From: Phallusia mammillata
Taxonomy: Eukaryota > Chordata > Ascidiacea > Phlebobranchia > Ascidiidae
Direction: 5' to 3'
NCBI GenBank assembly: GCA_003260075.1
Contig: QLIY01000774.1
Span: forward strand, 3,119-67,118
Length of the DNA: 64,000 nucleotides
This document shows positions 13,901-24,200 of the stretch, in pieces; position 1 is the stretch's first letter, and the number at the start of each line of letters is the position of its first letter. The translations under genes were made by a program, and so were the position numbers. A model generated the notes under the pieces. It searched no databases and had not been told where the DNA came from. It saw only the letters and a program-made list of their open reading frames with translations.

Positions 13901-16456
13901 CATTGTTTTTAACGTAGGAATTATTTATGTACATACTTCAAGTTCATAGAAGAAATCTTTTGCTGGTCCTTCTTCTTCTTCTGCAAAAATAGTAACATTA
14001 ACATATTTGCTGCATTACAACCAATAACAGACTTTAATTTAGAGTTTTACTGAATGGAACTAATTCTAAATTCTACTGCTGGTACACATGATGAATGGTA
14101 CACAATTTTGAAAAATCAAAATGGCAATATGTAACAAGCATGGCATATCAATAACATGCAAACTAATATTAGAATGATAGACCAGCGAAAAGCAATGTCA
14201 GCATGGAAATATACATGATAAATTTTGAGTGTTTTATAAAATGAAAAAGTTACTTTTTAATGCAACTACATGAAGTAGCAAATGAGCAACACACCAAAAA
14301 TAAATGAAAGCATTACGCAAAAAAGCTCATTCAATGAAGGAACATGCAATCTACGAGTAATCAAATCACACATCGCTAATAATAAACACACAATTTGGCG
14401 TTCAAAAATTAAGGTTTACCAACAACTTTGAATAATAAATTAACTGTAAACACAGAAACTGCAATTAAATCTAACATAGTTAATTTGTTCTGTCATTTTT
14501 ACTACCAAATGCTTGACATATATGATGCAATTAAAATAGGATTAGTTTGAAATGGAATCAAGCGACGTTATACAATAAGCTCTAATAGCCAAGCTTTTAA
14601 ATGAAAATAACCAGATTTTTTCAATGGGCTGCAATTTCAATATGCAATAAGACAAAATTGAAGAAAAACCAAAATTGTTACATATGACATGGCCATTTTA
14701 ATTCTACAGTTTAAAGCATTTCGATGTTAGATGCAAAAAAACAAGCAATGAATCAATCTTTGTTAATAAATGATCACGCTAAACCTACAAAACCACAAGT
14801 ATCCTACCACCCCAGCGGGAACCAGTAACTACAAGATTACCCTCTTCTTCAGTCTTCTCTTCTGCAACCTCCTTAAGCCCCCCCCCCCCCTAGGGGGCGG
14901 TGCTTACTTTCAGGGGGGCGAAAATACTCAGGGGACGCTATGGGGGGCGCTATGTTAAGAAGGTGTAACTATATTTTTAAATCGTAAAACGTCCAAATCT
15001 GGATCTTACATCTAAGATAGAACCATTTTGAACTTTGTTTTGTTCCCGACAGAGCTCATTAACCATTTGCCAAATACGTTTTAAGGCCGGCCCCCCCCCC
15101 CACGCTAAACCTACAAAACCACAAGTATCCTACCACCCCAGCGGGAACGAGTAACTACAAGATTACCCTCTTCGTCAGTCTTCTCTTCTGCAACCTCCTT
15201 AATTTCTTCAGTCTTTGGTGCCTCTTCAACAATCGGGGGTTTTATTTCACCATCCTCACCAGCATCTTCTTTCTCTTCTGCTTCCACTTCTGGTTTGTTT
15301 TCATCAGTTTTCTCCTCATTATCCCCCCCCCCCCCTTTGGTGCCTCTTCAACAATCGGGGGTTTTATTTCACCATCCTCACCGGCATCTTCTTTCTCTTC
15401 TGCTTCCACTTCTGGTTTGCTTTCATCTGTTTTCTCCTCATTATTATCTGCATCTTTGGAGCTGACTACTGGAGGAGTGGACTCAGCACGCTTTTCCTCA
15501 GCTTGAGCGGCGGCAGTTTTGTCTTCAGACTCTGCAGACGTTTTCTCCTCAGCTGATGGTTGTCCATCTGATGTAGCTTCTGTTTCATCTACATTAGGTG
15601 TTGTTTGCTCCTGAGTCACATCTTTGCCTGCTTCTGGAGATGGTGGTTTATCTTTGTCATCCGAATTATCATCTTCATCTTGCTTTTCTTTTTCAATTTT
15701 GTCTCCTTCTTTCTGGTCGGCATTATCATCCACAGAAGGATCTGCAGTTTCATTTTCTGCTTTAGGCTCATCCTCAGTCAACTCTTCTTTATTTTTATCT
15801 TCATCTTTTCCTTCTTTGTTAGCATCTTCAGCACCACCCTCAACTTTTGTCGGATCACTCTCATTTTCTGCATCTTTTTCCACAGCTTCTGGTATTTTCA
15901 TTTCCGCAGCTTCAGGATTTTCATTATCTGCCTCCTGTTTTTCATCCTGCTTTAAATCTTTGTCCTCTCCACTTTGATCATCTTTTAGAGTTTGATCTTC
16001 CTCTTCAGGTTGATCTTCTGCTGAAGGTTGACTTTCTTCTAAAGTTTCATCCTTTATCGGAGCCTGTTCTTCCATTAAAACAGCATCACTTTCTAGAGGT
16101 TTTTCATCAGGAGAAGATTGATCCTCAGTTGATTCTTGATTTTCTGCTGGAGGTTGCTTTTCTACTGAGGCTTGATCCTCTGACAAAGCTTTATCATCTT
16201 CTTCCGGAAGCTTATCTTCAGTTGAAGGTTGATCTTCTGTTGGAGCCTGACCTTGTGCTGATTTTTCTTCTTCAGTGGGAGGTGGATCTTCTGTGGTAGC
16301 TGGATGTTCTTCTTCTGTTGGAGGTTGCTCTTCTGCGAGAGGTTGATCCACTGCTGGTGGTCCTGTTGTTTCCGACTCGCCAATCTTATCATTAACTACA
16401 TCGCCGCTCTCATCCTTACCTTTACTCATATCAGCATCTTTCTCTTCAGACGCCAT
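1..16456 (-). CDS. CFAP44: CFAP44 (WDR52), axonemal WD-repeat protein, 5' part of gene
   Basis: CFAP44 is a WD-repeat protein of motile cilia, known to be needed for sperm flagella and linked to the tether of inner dynein arms. Exons in coding order: 16456-15167 (interrupted by a spacer), 13980-13937, 13554-13405, 12532-12455, 12070-11968, 11042-10909, 10506-10424, 10018-9847, 9400-9293, 8426-8307, 7971-7867, 7586-7386, 7127-7023, 6629-6444, 5822-5707, 5165-5041, 4373-4116, 436-260. Each junction has AG/GT and a matching phase. Family hallmarks read directly include [96 protein letters not shown] and NMHDNQHG. The order is an acidic N-terminus, two WD propellers, then a charged coiled segment. 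The last exon ends in a GT donor, so the C-terminal half lies beyond position 1. The gene name is confident from motif order; no database search was made. Confidence 0.9.
467..1015. other. Haplotype joint: 467-612 repeated at 858-1005 between two C10 runs
   Basis: C runs occupy 848-857 and 1006-1015. The island between them differs from 467-612 by a few bases only. CFAP44 intron. Confidence 0.75.
1016..1310 (+). repeat. Dispersed repeat, end of a hAT-like unit plus GGGTCCCA block
   Basis: GTAACTGTTAAAGTATAATC to TTGGGAATCACTGG, then the block shared with 23520. It is homologous to 3793-4080 at the start of copy A; both begin right after a C10 run. Confidence 0.55.
1339..3627 (-). pseudogene. 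CFAP44 four-exon block, copy B (allelic duplicate, alternative cassette or paralogue)
   Basis: Exons 3627-3442, 2948-2833, 2466-2342 and 1596-1339 have exactly the lengths of copy A (186, 116, 125 and 258 nt). Splice sites are intact and changes are few and mostly silent; visible amino-acid changes include Ser/Ala in the coiled segment and Lys/Gln at the last codon. The introns of the last three exons barely align with copy A, and one carries a hAT MITE (1667-2039). The first exon lies on a segment (3327-3688) bounded by C10 runs and nearly identical, introns included, to 6321-6680. Joining copy A to copy B would frameshift, so both cannot be in one mRNA in tandem. I type it as a pseudogene for want of a better class; it is not visibly broken. 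Confidence 0.6.
1667..2039. mobile_element. hAT-type MITE with a 94-base C run inside
   Basis: The element begins CAGTGGTTCTCGAACT and ends AAGAACCACTG. Flanking octamers GGTTAAGA and AGTTAAGG match at 6 of 8 bases. A pure C run fills 1894-1987. It lies in an intron of CFAP44 copy B. Confidence 0.7.
4116..6629 (-). CDS. CFAP44: CFAP44 four-exon block, copy A
   Basis: Four exons: 6629-6444 (186 nt; WD repeat with [10 protein letters not shown]), 5822-5707 (116 nt), 5165-5041 (125 nt; Arg/Lys/Glu-rich coiled segment) and 4373-4116 (258 nt; acidic run, then [18 protein letters not shown]). All splice sites are intact and phases run 0, 2, 1, 1. The last exon joins in phase to 436-260. This copy follows directly, in frame, from the upstream exon 7127-7023. 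Its total of 685 nt is one more than a multiple of three. It is paired with the near-identical block at 1339-3627. Confidence 0.85.
4420..4640 (+). repeat. Dispersed repeat, GGCTTGGT family, copy in CFAP44
   Basis: It includes the upstream block ACAATGCGCCAACCTAACTT shared with 6187 and ends CACCAAGCGAAATAAACTC. Confidence 0.55.
5925..6113. repeat. Inverted SINE pair in a CFAP44 intron
   Basis: TACACCAGGCCCATTGAATG on the left and TTCATTATAGGCCTGGGTTA on the right are inverted halves around a GTATGGGAATGG centre. It has the same architecture as 1-147. Confidence 0.6.
6187..6410 (+). repeat. Dispersed repeat, GGCTTGGT family, copy in CFAP44
   Basis: ACAATGCGCCAATCTCACTT to AACCAAGCGAAATAAACTC. 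The right half also appears at 3327-3412 after a C10 joint. Confidence 0.55.
6879..6930 (+). ncRNA. Hammerhead self-cleaving ribozyme candidate, type I
   Basis: All parts of a hammerhead are present in order. Stem I 5' strand AGCTGCA (6879-6885) is followed by the core CTGATGA (6886-6892). Stem II is GACC-TTATA-GGTC (6893-6905), then GAAAC (6906-6910), a ten-base stem III loop (6911-6920), the cleavage triplet GTC (6921-6923), and stem I 3' strand TGCAGCT (6924-6930), fully complementary to the 5' strand. Stem III would be only A-U and C-G next to the triplet, as in short-stem-III hammerheads of Penelope-like and SINE-like elements. It lies in a CFAP44 intron on the opposite strand to the gene, in sequence with decayed copies at 34 kb. 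Cleavage should fall after C6923. Confidence 0.7.
8567..9071. other. Haplotype joint: 8567-8770 repeated at 8891-9071
   Basis: The C10 spacer is at 8881-8890. The second copy has two short deletions and continues into a different sequence (a SINE fragment). Confidence 0.75.
9062..9120 (-). repeat. SINE body fragment
   Basis: GAATCAGCTGGTCACTAAGC followed by ATTCCCATATGGCAAGGCATAG. It is present only after the C10 joint at 8881, so it may be haplotype-specific. Confidence 0.5.
10978..11640. other. Haplotype joint duplicating part of a CFAP44 exon
   Basis: After C12 at 11483-11494, the exon stretch 10981-11042 and its 3' flank recur at 11495-11620 with silent changes. Only the 10909-11042 exon is complete. 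Confidence 0.7.
12737..13095. mobile_element. hAT-type MITE, CAGGGTTCC termini
   Basis: The ends are CAGGGTTCCTGCGC and GCCCGCGGGAACCCT, inverted copies of each other. The interior has short AATTCCAT/CTTTTC repeats. No clean target duplication is seen. CFAP44 intron. Confidence 0.55.
13221..13456. other. Haplotype joint duplicating the end of CFAP44 exon 13554-13405
   Basis: Spacer C9 at 13339-13347. Bases 13225-13338 recur at 13348-13456. Confidence 0.7.
14774..15440. other. Triple joint within the CFAP44 acidic exon
   Basis: Spacers are at 14878-14890, 15091-15100 and 15323-15335. The exon end (14774-14877) recurs at 15101-15200, and 15206-15322 recurs at 15336-15440. The first copy runs into a GGGGCG-rich insert instead of exon. 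Confidence 0.7.
15167..16456 (-). CDS. CFAP44: CFAP44 first recognised exon: acidic N-terminal tract, interrupted by an assembly joint
   Basis: The ATG at 16456 opens a frame very rich in E, D, K, P and Q, with repeated units of the type EDQPS/EEQPP. It is low complexity and has no fold I can see. The exon ends at 15167 with a GGTAATC donor, and the next exon resumes in phase. A 13-base C run at 15323-15335 splits the exon, and 15206-15322 repeats 15336-15440 almost exactly. Reading straight through therefore frameshifts to a false stop at 15242. With one copy removed the frame stays open. The frame is also open upstream of the ATG as far as an acceptor-like CAACAG near 16500, so an upstream coding exon is possible. 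Confidence 0.75.
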
Positions 16457-17207
16457 TTTCCTCTTTTGCAACTTTTCACTTTCAGTAGGGCTAGGTATGT
16501 CTGTTGAAATGGAAAAATGTCATTTAATAAGTATTTTTTATTTAAACATAAGCTTTATTCCACAAAATTCAGCTGCTCATGCACGTTTAAAAGTGTGATT
16601 TTCTGAACCCTTAGAATTATATCATAATGCATTTCATTGTTGAAAATATAAATGTAGATGATTTTGGTTAACCACCAATAAGATTTTTTCATAAATTTAC
16701 AACAATATTTTTCAAACTGTAAATAGTGCATAAACTTATACAAATTAGGGCGTTAACCAAAATCATCTGTATTTATCCTGAATTAAAGATATTTAGCTGT
16801 GAACAGGTGAATAATTACCAAAAGCCTTTGTAAAAAAAAACAAGACTGCAAATGTCTTGATGAATGAATAATACACAAAGCAAGAACATGACAGTGAAAG
16901 TGCAAAAATAAATGAATCAAAAATCTGACAAATTAAATCTCAGATGGTCAAGTGATGTTGCAGCCACAGAAGAACAATGATGATTTTCAGTGCATACCCA
17001 TGCTTTACAATATATATGATTGATAAAAAAAAATGGACAGTATGAACAATAATATACAAAGAAAAAAATGTGCGTACATGCAATTGATTGATGAGAAAGT
17101 GCAAAGAATTTCATGAGGTACTTTGTTTGAACAGCGGTATTAGTTTTCAATGGTGTTTGTTTAAGTATGACAACATTTGAAATTAGTTACTGTGCATAAC
17201 ATAAAAT

Positions 17208-18479
17208 TTATACATATATAGATAAATCATTTTTTGAAAAGTGCATTTTATTCTCAAATTGACATAGCATACAGTGTGATAAATTTGATTTGTTATGTAC
17301 ATACATGCATGTGTAATGACAAATTAAAAGCCAACTCCTTGACAGTGCCAGCATGCAGTAGCAGCCGCATTTGCTTGTACCATCCAAGACTCCAACATTT
17401 CCAGAATCTTCAGAACTGACAGAGGATGTATCATAAATGTCTTTATCTTCAGACAGAATTAAATTGGATTGGATGTGGTCTTCATCAAAATCGGGTTTTT
17501 CTAACTTTTCTTTCAAGCTCTCTTTATCAGAATACATTTTAACTTCATCATCAGACAAAGATGACACTGATGAAGAACATACTGAGCTATCTAAATCTTT
17601 GTTAATCAAATCAACAACCTCTGTCTCTGGCCCTTCATGTTTGTTTGGCTCAATAGGTTCATCCAGATTTGCAACTGGACAGTCATCAACTGCGCTTGGT
17701 GTAGTGACATTGGATGAAACCACTTTCTCATTTGTGGGTGTTTCAAACCTAACATGCAGTTGTGGTGTTGTTTCTTCCTCTTCCAATGCTTGCTTATCAA
17801 GATTATCTTCCAATGCTTGCTTATCATCATCAAGCAAATAATATTCATTATCAGGGCTTGTGTCTGAACTATTATCATTTTCAGTGGCATTATCATCATC
17901 ATGCAAACTGTTATTTTCATTCAACGATTTAAACTCTGAATCTTCGCTTGGGTTTTCTTCTAGGTTTTTGTTTTGTTGATCAGCACCATCAAACTCTTTT
18001 TGAAATGGCTCCGGTATAAAATTCTTTTTGCACACAATTTCTGGTGCAGTTTCATGACCCTCTTCATCATTTTCTGGCAAATTTTGATTTTTTATTTCAA
18101 TACCCTCTTCAGGCTTTTCTGTCAAATTTTCATCTTGTGTTTCTTTTGCTTTAAATTCATCTGGTTGACCTAAACTGTCATGTGTATCAGATACATCAAA
18201 TTTTTCTTCAAAAGGTTGTTTATTTGGGTCTGCTTTAGCTACATGTTCTGCTTCTAAACTATCATGGCTTGAAGGCTGCTTAGTTGTATGTTCAGCTTTT
18301 GGTATTTCAATATATGGTTTTGATGTGGAAGGAAACTCGTAATCTGAATTTTCGCCAGCATGTTTTTCTCTGTATCGCTGCAAAGCAACTCTTTTGAGAA
18401 TATGTGTGGCATCTGCAAGATTCTTTTTGGGCTTCGCTTTTTTTGTTTGATCACTTTGAGAGTTTCTGTCATCTTCCAT
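17208..18479 (-). CDS. Acidic protein of unknown function, or upstream coding exon of CFAP44
   Basis: This is an open frame of 423 codons from ATG at 18479. The first 45 residues are basic (KKAKPKKN, then ILKRVALQRYREKH); the rest is rich in E, D, S and N with no recognisable domain and a twice-repeated short unit (DKQALE). The final 50 residues change character to Cys-rich and hydrophobic, as if the frame reads into an intron or 3' UTR; an AATAAA lies near 17255. A possible donor sits just before that change (GATG/GTACAA near 17382). It would leave one base, and the acceptor-like CAACAG at about 16500 would supply two, joining in frame to the CFAP44 acidic exon. A single fused N-terminus is therefore possible, but a stand-alone gene ending at 17208 is not excluded. 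Confidence 0.5.
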   Translation of the reverse strand: MEDDRNSQSDQTKKAKPKKNLADATHILKRVALQRYREKHAGENSDYEFPSTSKPYIEIPKAEHTTKQPSSHDSLEAEHVAKADPNKQPFEEKFDVSDTHDSLGQPDEFKAKETQDENLTEKPEEGIEIKNQNLPENDEEGHETAPEIVCKKNFIPEPFQKEFDGADQQNKNLEENPSEDSEFKSLNENNSLHDDDNATENDNSSDTSPDNEYYLLDDDKQALEDNLDKQALEEEETTPQLHVRFETPTNEKVVSSNVTTPSAVDDCPVANLDEPIEPNKHEGPETEVVDLINKDLDSSVCSSSVSSLSDDEVKMYSDKESLKEKLEKPDFDEDHIQSNLILSEDKDIYDTSSVSSEDSGNVGVLDGTSKCGCYCMLALSRSWLLICHYTCMYVHNKSNLSHCMLCQFENKMHFSKNDLSIYV

Positions 18480-18625
18480 AATGGAGATACTAGGATTTGT
18501 GCAAACCTGTTAACTAAAAAACTGATATTTCATGATCATAAATGATGGGTGGTTTATGTCAACATAACTTAAAACAAGATCATTAATATTACAATAAATA
18601 TGCATGCAAACTATTTAACACCACA

Positions 18626-18708
<83 letters not shown>

Positions 18709-19639
18709 AATTTGAGTAGAAAAAATATTTATTCATAGTTTCATATACTAAATTTTTGCAACGTTTGTAAACTCAAAATATTTTGTAACTTTCTACAAAT
18801 GTACAAAAATACTGTAACTGTAAGCATTCTCTGAAACAGAAACAAAACTTATTCTATTTGCTTACTATTTAAAACACTGTTACTTAAAAATAATAATAAA
18901 AAAACAATTCAGGCCAGACCCAAACACAACTGCTTGAAGAAACATCTCAGTTAAAATTATCGCCATGGAGATTAAATTGTTTAATCCGGACCACAAGAAA
19001 CACATTATATCCAATACCACGTGGACTCATATTTTTAAAGAGACAATTATTTTCATGTTGCTGGTCCTCGTGGAATTCATTCAGTCGCACAAATAGTAAT
19101 TTTGCGTTAAAGTTTTTGCACTTTCAACCGTTAAGAAATGTTATATCGTGTAAATTTTGTCTTTAAAAATATTTGTTTACGTCATGATTTCACGTGACCA
19201 ACTTGTCGCCTCATAAACTGATTGGCAACCACTTTGTTCTAGTAATGTGCATCAATCACGCCAGAAAATCATGTTTTTCCAGCGCGATTTTATGAAAAAG
19301 ATTTGAATGATACAACACCTGTTGGGAAGGGAGAAGTGCAGACATCAATCAAACATTAGGGCATTCTTTTTCAAAATTAACTGGTGCATGACATCATGGG
19401 CAAGGAAAAGTATGATATGGGCAAGGAAAATAAAGGTCAACAAAAAAGATATCGATGTATAGTCACAGAATACAGCTGGTTAAAAGAGCTTATATTTTTA
19501 TACCTATCTTAATAATAGTGTTCGGTTAATATTTGTCTTAACTCGTTTGTGGAATTTATGTGCTTACAATACAGTCATAGGTATTAACGGGAAGTCAATG
19601 ACAGCCTATTGGTTTTTGTGCGGATGTCCACACAGAACA
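18480..19639. other. Intergenic region with a 79-base poly-C run
   Basis: I see no gene between the acidic frame and the LTR element. Positions 18628-18706 are a pure C run, read as a sized assembly gap. The rest is AT-rich unique-looking sequence that should hold the 5' end of the minus-strand gene. Confidence 0.5.
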
Positions 19640-19897
19640 GTGTATTAATCAACCAACCGACGGGCTATGGCCTTATAGTAGTGGATGCCTGAGCAGGTTG
19701 CGAATGAGTCATTTGCAAATGGGCCACAGTGCCATGTAAAAAAAAATTAGCCTGTAGCGGCCTCTCTCACTACCGTTATCGTGTGCTTTCATACTACAGC
19801 GAACCGGACAGATTGCATTCGACTCTCGTCTTATGCGGCGTATTCGCTCATTGTGTTATTCTATTACGATGTACCTCGAATAAACACCTCGCTACAT
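19640..19897 (+). mobile_element. 3' part of a Ty3/gypsy-type LTR
   Basis: Sequence ending in ...CTCGCTACA is followed directly by TTTGGTGACCCC, which looks like the LTR end plus primer-binding site of a Ty3/gypsy element. An AATAAA polyadenylation signal lies about 20 bases before the LTR end. The left boundary is approximate and I see no partner 3' LTR in the window. Confidence 0.5.
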
Positions 19898-19936
19898 TTG
19901 GTGACCCCAAGCGTGCAAAAACGTTATTTTTGCATT

Positions 19937-20528
19937 ATGACAGAAGCCACAAACTCAGAGAACGCTGTAGCAGTAAAGTTACCCACGTTTTGGACAGCTC
20001 AGCCACGAGTTTGGTTTGAGCAAGCGGAGGCACAGTTCGCTCTAAAACGCATTGCAGGAGATCTAACGAAGTGCTATTATGTCGTTTCGGCTCTGCATCA
20101 GGACACAGCAAACCGTCTTATTCCCCCCCCCCAGGGCCATGCGGTTACTTCACATGCCTCCTTTGGGCGACAGAATGCCACCCGCTTTGATGCAAAGGAA
20201 TGTTTTGTTTTCTAACAACNGGTTACTTCACATGCCTCCTTTGGGCGACAGAATGCCATCCGCTTTAATGGATGACATGCTTGCATTACTTGGCGATGCA
20301 AAGGAATGTTTTGTTTTCCAACAACTGTTTTTGGAGCGATTGCCTGAGTATATCCGCACACGGCTGAGCGGAGAGGAAATTAGCGAATCACGGCTCTTGG
20401 CCCGCAAAGCTGATGCGATATGGTCAGGTAATCAAACGCCTACGGAACCCGCACTGTCCAACGTAGCCCACGATTTGATTATCAGAGTTGGGAAAATGAT
20501 AAATTGTGTTCAAGAGCAAGTTTTCTAG
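19937..20528 (+). mobile_element. Broken Ty3/gypsy gag remnant
   Basis: The frame starts at ATG 19937, about 30 bases after the primer site. It shows the Ty3/gypsy Gag signature: a PRVWFEQAEAQFALKRI segment, a YYVVSALHQDTANRL segment, LLHMPPLGDRMPSALMD, and FLERLPEYIRTRLSG. The middle is missing at a C10 run (20123-20132). A single N at 20220 separates two versions of the following stretch, and the first version lacks 33 bases present in the second. No zinc knuckle, protease or polymerase follows before the frame stops at 20528. It is a decayed fragment with no intact coding capacity. Confidence 0.75.
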
Positions 20529-20766
20529 CGAATAGGTTTGACTGCAGTGCGTTACTATACTTCAAAACAATGCAGTTTTGTTTCACAACAAGCTTAAAAC
20601 GTAAGGATTGCAAAAAATCTTACAGCTGAAACGTTTGGAGGTGGATGGTACCGCCCACTTCAAGACGCCTATTCCAACCAATCATATCGGTTTGCTGTCG
20701 CACGGTTCAGTAGTTTCGTCTTGTAATGTTTTGCAGAGAAGTAAAGAAGCGTTGTTAACAGAGTGT

Positions 20767-20932
20767 TACCGTATTTACTCCATTGTAAGCCGCCCTCGAT
20801 TGAAAGCCGCATGTTAAGGTGTTAAAAAAACGTAAGCCGCCCTCGATTGTAAGCCGCACCCGATTATAAACCGCATAAACAGCAGGTAAAAAAACAATAT
20901 AAGCCGCGGCTTACAATCGAGTAAATACGGTA
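20767..20932 (+). mobile_element. Palindromic MITE with TACCGTATTTACTC termini
   Basis: The ends are inverted copies (TACCGTATTTACTC and GAGTAAATACGGTA) flanked by TA. The inside repeats GTAAGCCGC units in both orientations. It contains no coding sequence, and the superfamily is uncertain. Confidence 0.6.
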
Positions 20933-21257
20933 TGTTTTATTTTATATGCTTACTAAATATGCTTAGTTTTATTGTAGTAGGCAGTTCGATAACGATAAGT
21001 AAAGGCGGTAAACGCGACCTCATAGTTGCCATGGTAATTAGTGACTCACCGGAAACTACACAATTGTTTTTAAAATACAGTTTCCCGTGGCTGTACATTC
21101 AACATCGGCAACAAGCCAACAACCAACTGCTATGCATTGAAAAACACCTAACTGTAATGTATGATTGTAAAAGATATCGTTTTTTCTGCAGTTGTAGTTG
21201 CAATAACTTCTAAGCGTTTGTTGTTGTTTTGTGTGGGCAAAGCTGTAAACATATAAA

Positions 21258-24200
21258 ATGACAAGTTTTCTTCGCAAAGACTTGCAAGACTACAAACCAG
21301 CATCAAACTTACACTTCAACGAAAGAATTAAGTATGAATAAAACGGTTGTGTTACAATAAATAAATTGTTTTTATTAAGCTATATTGTTTATTCTATTTT
21401 GTGTGGGTTTTATTTTAAGTTTTATAAATTGGATGGGCATATGAAATGCCCATGTTAACGCTTTTTTGTATGTGCAGTTTTTATGTTTTGAGTTTTGACG
21501 GTTTAAATATACAATTGGGATTTTATGGCCCCCCCCCCGTTGTGTTACAATAAATAAATTGTTTTTATTAAGCTATATTGTTTATTTTATTTTGTGTGGG
21601 TTTTATTTTAAGTTTTACAAATTGGATGGGCATGTGAAATGCCCTTGTTATTGCTTTTTTGTATGTGCAGTTTTTATGTTTTGAGTTTGGATGGCTTAAA
21701 TATACAATTGGGATTTTATGGTATTTGTGTTTTTATTTGTAGATCCTTGCAGAAAAGTGGCACGAAAGTTTTCCACCTGGGATTTGGTCAGTCACCATTT
21801 CCCATTCCAGCCTTTGCACAAGAAGAATTTAAAGCTAATGCCCACAATGGACAGTATTTGTCAATGAGAGGTAGCTAAGAACCATAACAATTTTTAACTT
21901 GTTACTGTTTTATTGCGTATATTGAATACTTTGTTTTTCCTTAAAAATATATAAAAAAAATTTCAACAAAGGGTCTGTGCATTTTAACAAAATAGAGGTT
22001 TTAAAATGTAATAACAACTAGTAAGTCCCCCCCCCCGCCCACAATGGACAGTATTTGTCAATGAGAGGTAGCTAAGAACCATAAAAAATTTTAACTTGTT
22101 ACTGTTTTATTGCGCATATTGAATACTTTGTTTTTCCTTAAAAAATATTTAAAAAAATTCAATAAAGGGTCTGTGCATTTTAACAAAATAGAGATTTTAA
22201 AATGTAATAACAACTAGTAAGTTTTTATTATATCAATGGTGCAAAATAAAACAATGATAAAAAGTGTTGCTTGTTTACATAATTCACTTAGTCATATTAG
22301 CATATGTTTTTTAATTGTGCAATAAACTTGAGGTACAAGTTTATTTTTGCTAAATTGCACTCACTAGTAACATTTTAGGCATTCCTGAACTTAGGAGTGC
22401 TATTTGCACCTACCACAAGACGGAAGATGGACTAGATCATTTTTCACCTGACAATATTGTGGTTGGTCCAGGTTCTAAAGAACTCATTTTTCTTCTCATG
22501 TGTGTCACTGGATCAGGTATGAAATCATTGTTACATAACAAACAAATTTCACAACAAACATGTGCATGATTAGATGTAATTCTTCTGTCACCAACATGGA
22601 CAACATACAAACCTCAGACCCCCCCCCCCATTTTTCTTCTCATGTGTGTCACTGGATCAGGTATGAAATCATTGTTGCATAACAAACAAATTTCACAACA
22701 AACGTGTGCATGATTAGATGTGATTCTTCTGTCACCAACATGGACAACATACAAACCTCAGTCAATTTTGTCGCAACATAACGTTTTTATGATTGAAACA
22801 ACTTTTGAAGAAAGTTGGAAGCTGACACCTAAAAAACTGAATAATGTGAGTGTTTTTGTAACTGCTCTGTTTTCAAGTAGACATAATAAACTAATTTTAT
22901 GTCTACGTTAGGGCTTACACAACACTAAATTTTTGTAAAATTGGATTGACAGCACATAAAACAGTACAATAAATCTTTTGAGCTTATGTTTGTGGCGAAT
23001 AGCTTCTTTTTTAATAAGCAATATTGTGAATATGGGTTCAAAAGTAAAAATGTTGAGAACAAAAATATATTTGATATTAAATTGTAAAAAAAATTACAAA
23101 AAAATCCATTGTGATGATTTGTACTGTGGTAAGGCTTGAGTTAATCAACATCAGTTGATCGGGATCTTCGCCAAATCCCAGACCCAATTAACAAGGTTTA
23201 TTGTATTTATTTTTTTAGTTGTTTGAAGAAAATATTGTCAAGGAGAGAAGTGTTTTGATATTCGTCAATCCTGATAATCCAAGTAAGTGTTTTGCCTCAA
23301 AGCAAAAACCATTTGAAACCAAATAAAATTTTCTTGTGACCAAAATTTAAAAAAAGTTTGACTGCCTTTTCTAAGGTGCCCACAAAATTAAGTAATAACT
23401 TTTATTAAAATAAATGTAACAACAGCATTTTTATTTATGCACAGTACTGATCAATCTGTTTGGTGTTACAATACCAAACTTTCTCATAGCAATTGCTTGA
23501 AATGCATTATTTACAACTCTGCATATGTGGGGACCCATGTGTTTCTGCCTGCAGAAACAACCAAGGTTATGAATGACAGTGGCTGGGACCCAATATAGAA
23601 TAAGTGTAGGAAATATATTAATGTTTAAAATAGGTGTATATGCAAGGGCAATATGTGCTAAGCCACCCTTCTAGTTATAAACTGAAATGACTGTTAATTA
23701 TTGCAATAGGCCAGTGGTTCCCAACCTTTTTTGTTACATTCCTCCCTTCGCCCATTTTCGAACTATTCATTCCTCCCCATAAGACGAAAAACCAACACAG
23801 ATTGACATAAAAAAATATAGCAATTTGAAATAGACCTTATAATTAGGGATGTCTGTTTCAGAATCCTTTACAACCGGTTCCAAATGTGAACCGGGTCCAA
23901 ATTATAATGGACATAATAATGTAAAAACAAAAATATTCTGTATTTTCCAATGTAAATTTTTTTACAGTTTTTATGAAATTCCTCCCCTGAACTCGTTAAA
24001 TTCCTCCCTAGGGGGGAATTCCTCCCTGGTTGGGAACCACCCCCCCCCCCGTATATGCAAGGGCAATATGTGCTAAGCCACCCTTCTAGTTTTAAACTGA
24101 AATGACTGTTAATTATTGCAATAGGCCATTGTGTAGTATTAGATTATTTAGTCACTTAGGGCAGAGGATTATTACATTTTAGCTGGAGCTTCATACACAA

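Noticed and set aside
15605..16299. Long plus-strand open frames opposite the CFAP44 acidic exon
   Set aside because: They are shadows of a low-complexity Glu/Asp/Lys coding exon; the minus-strand frame has splice sites and continuity with CFAP44.
17437..17920. Open frames overlapping the acidic protein on either strand
   Set aside because: They arise from repetitive acidic codons; none has independent start or splice evidence.
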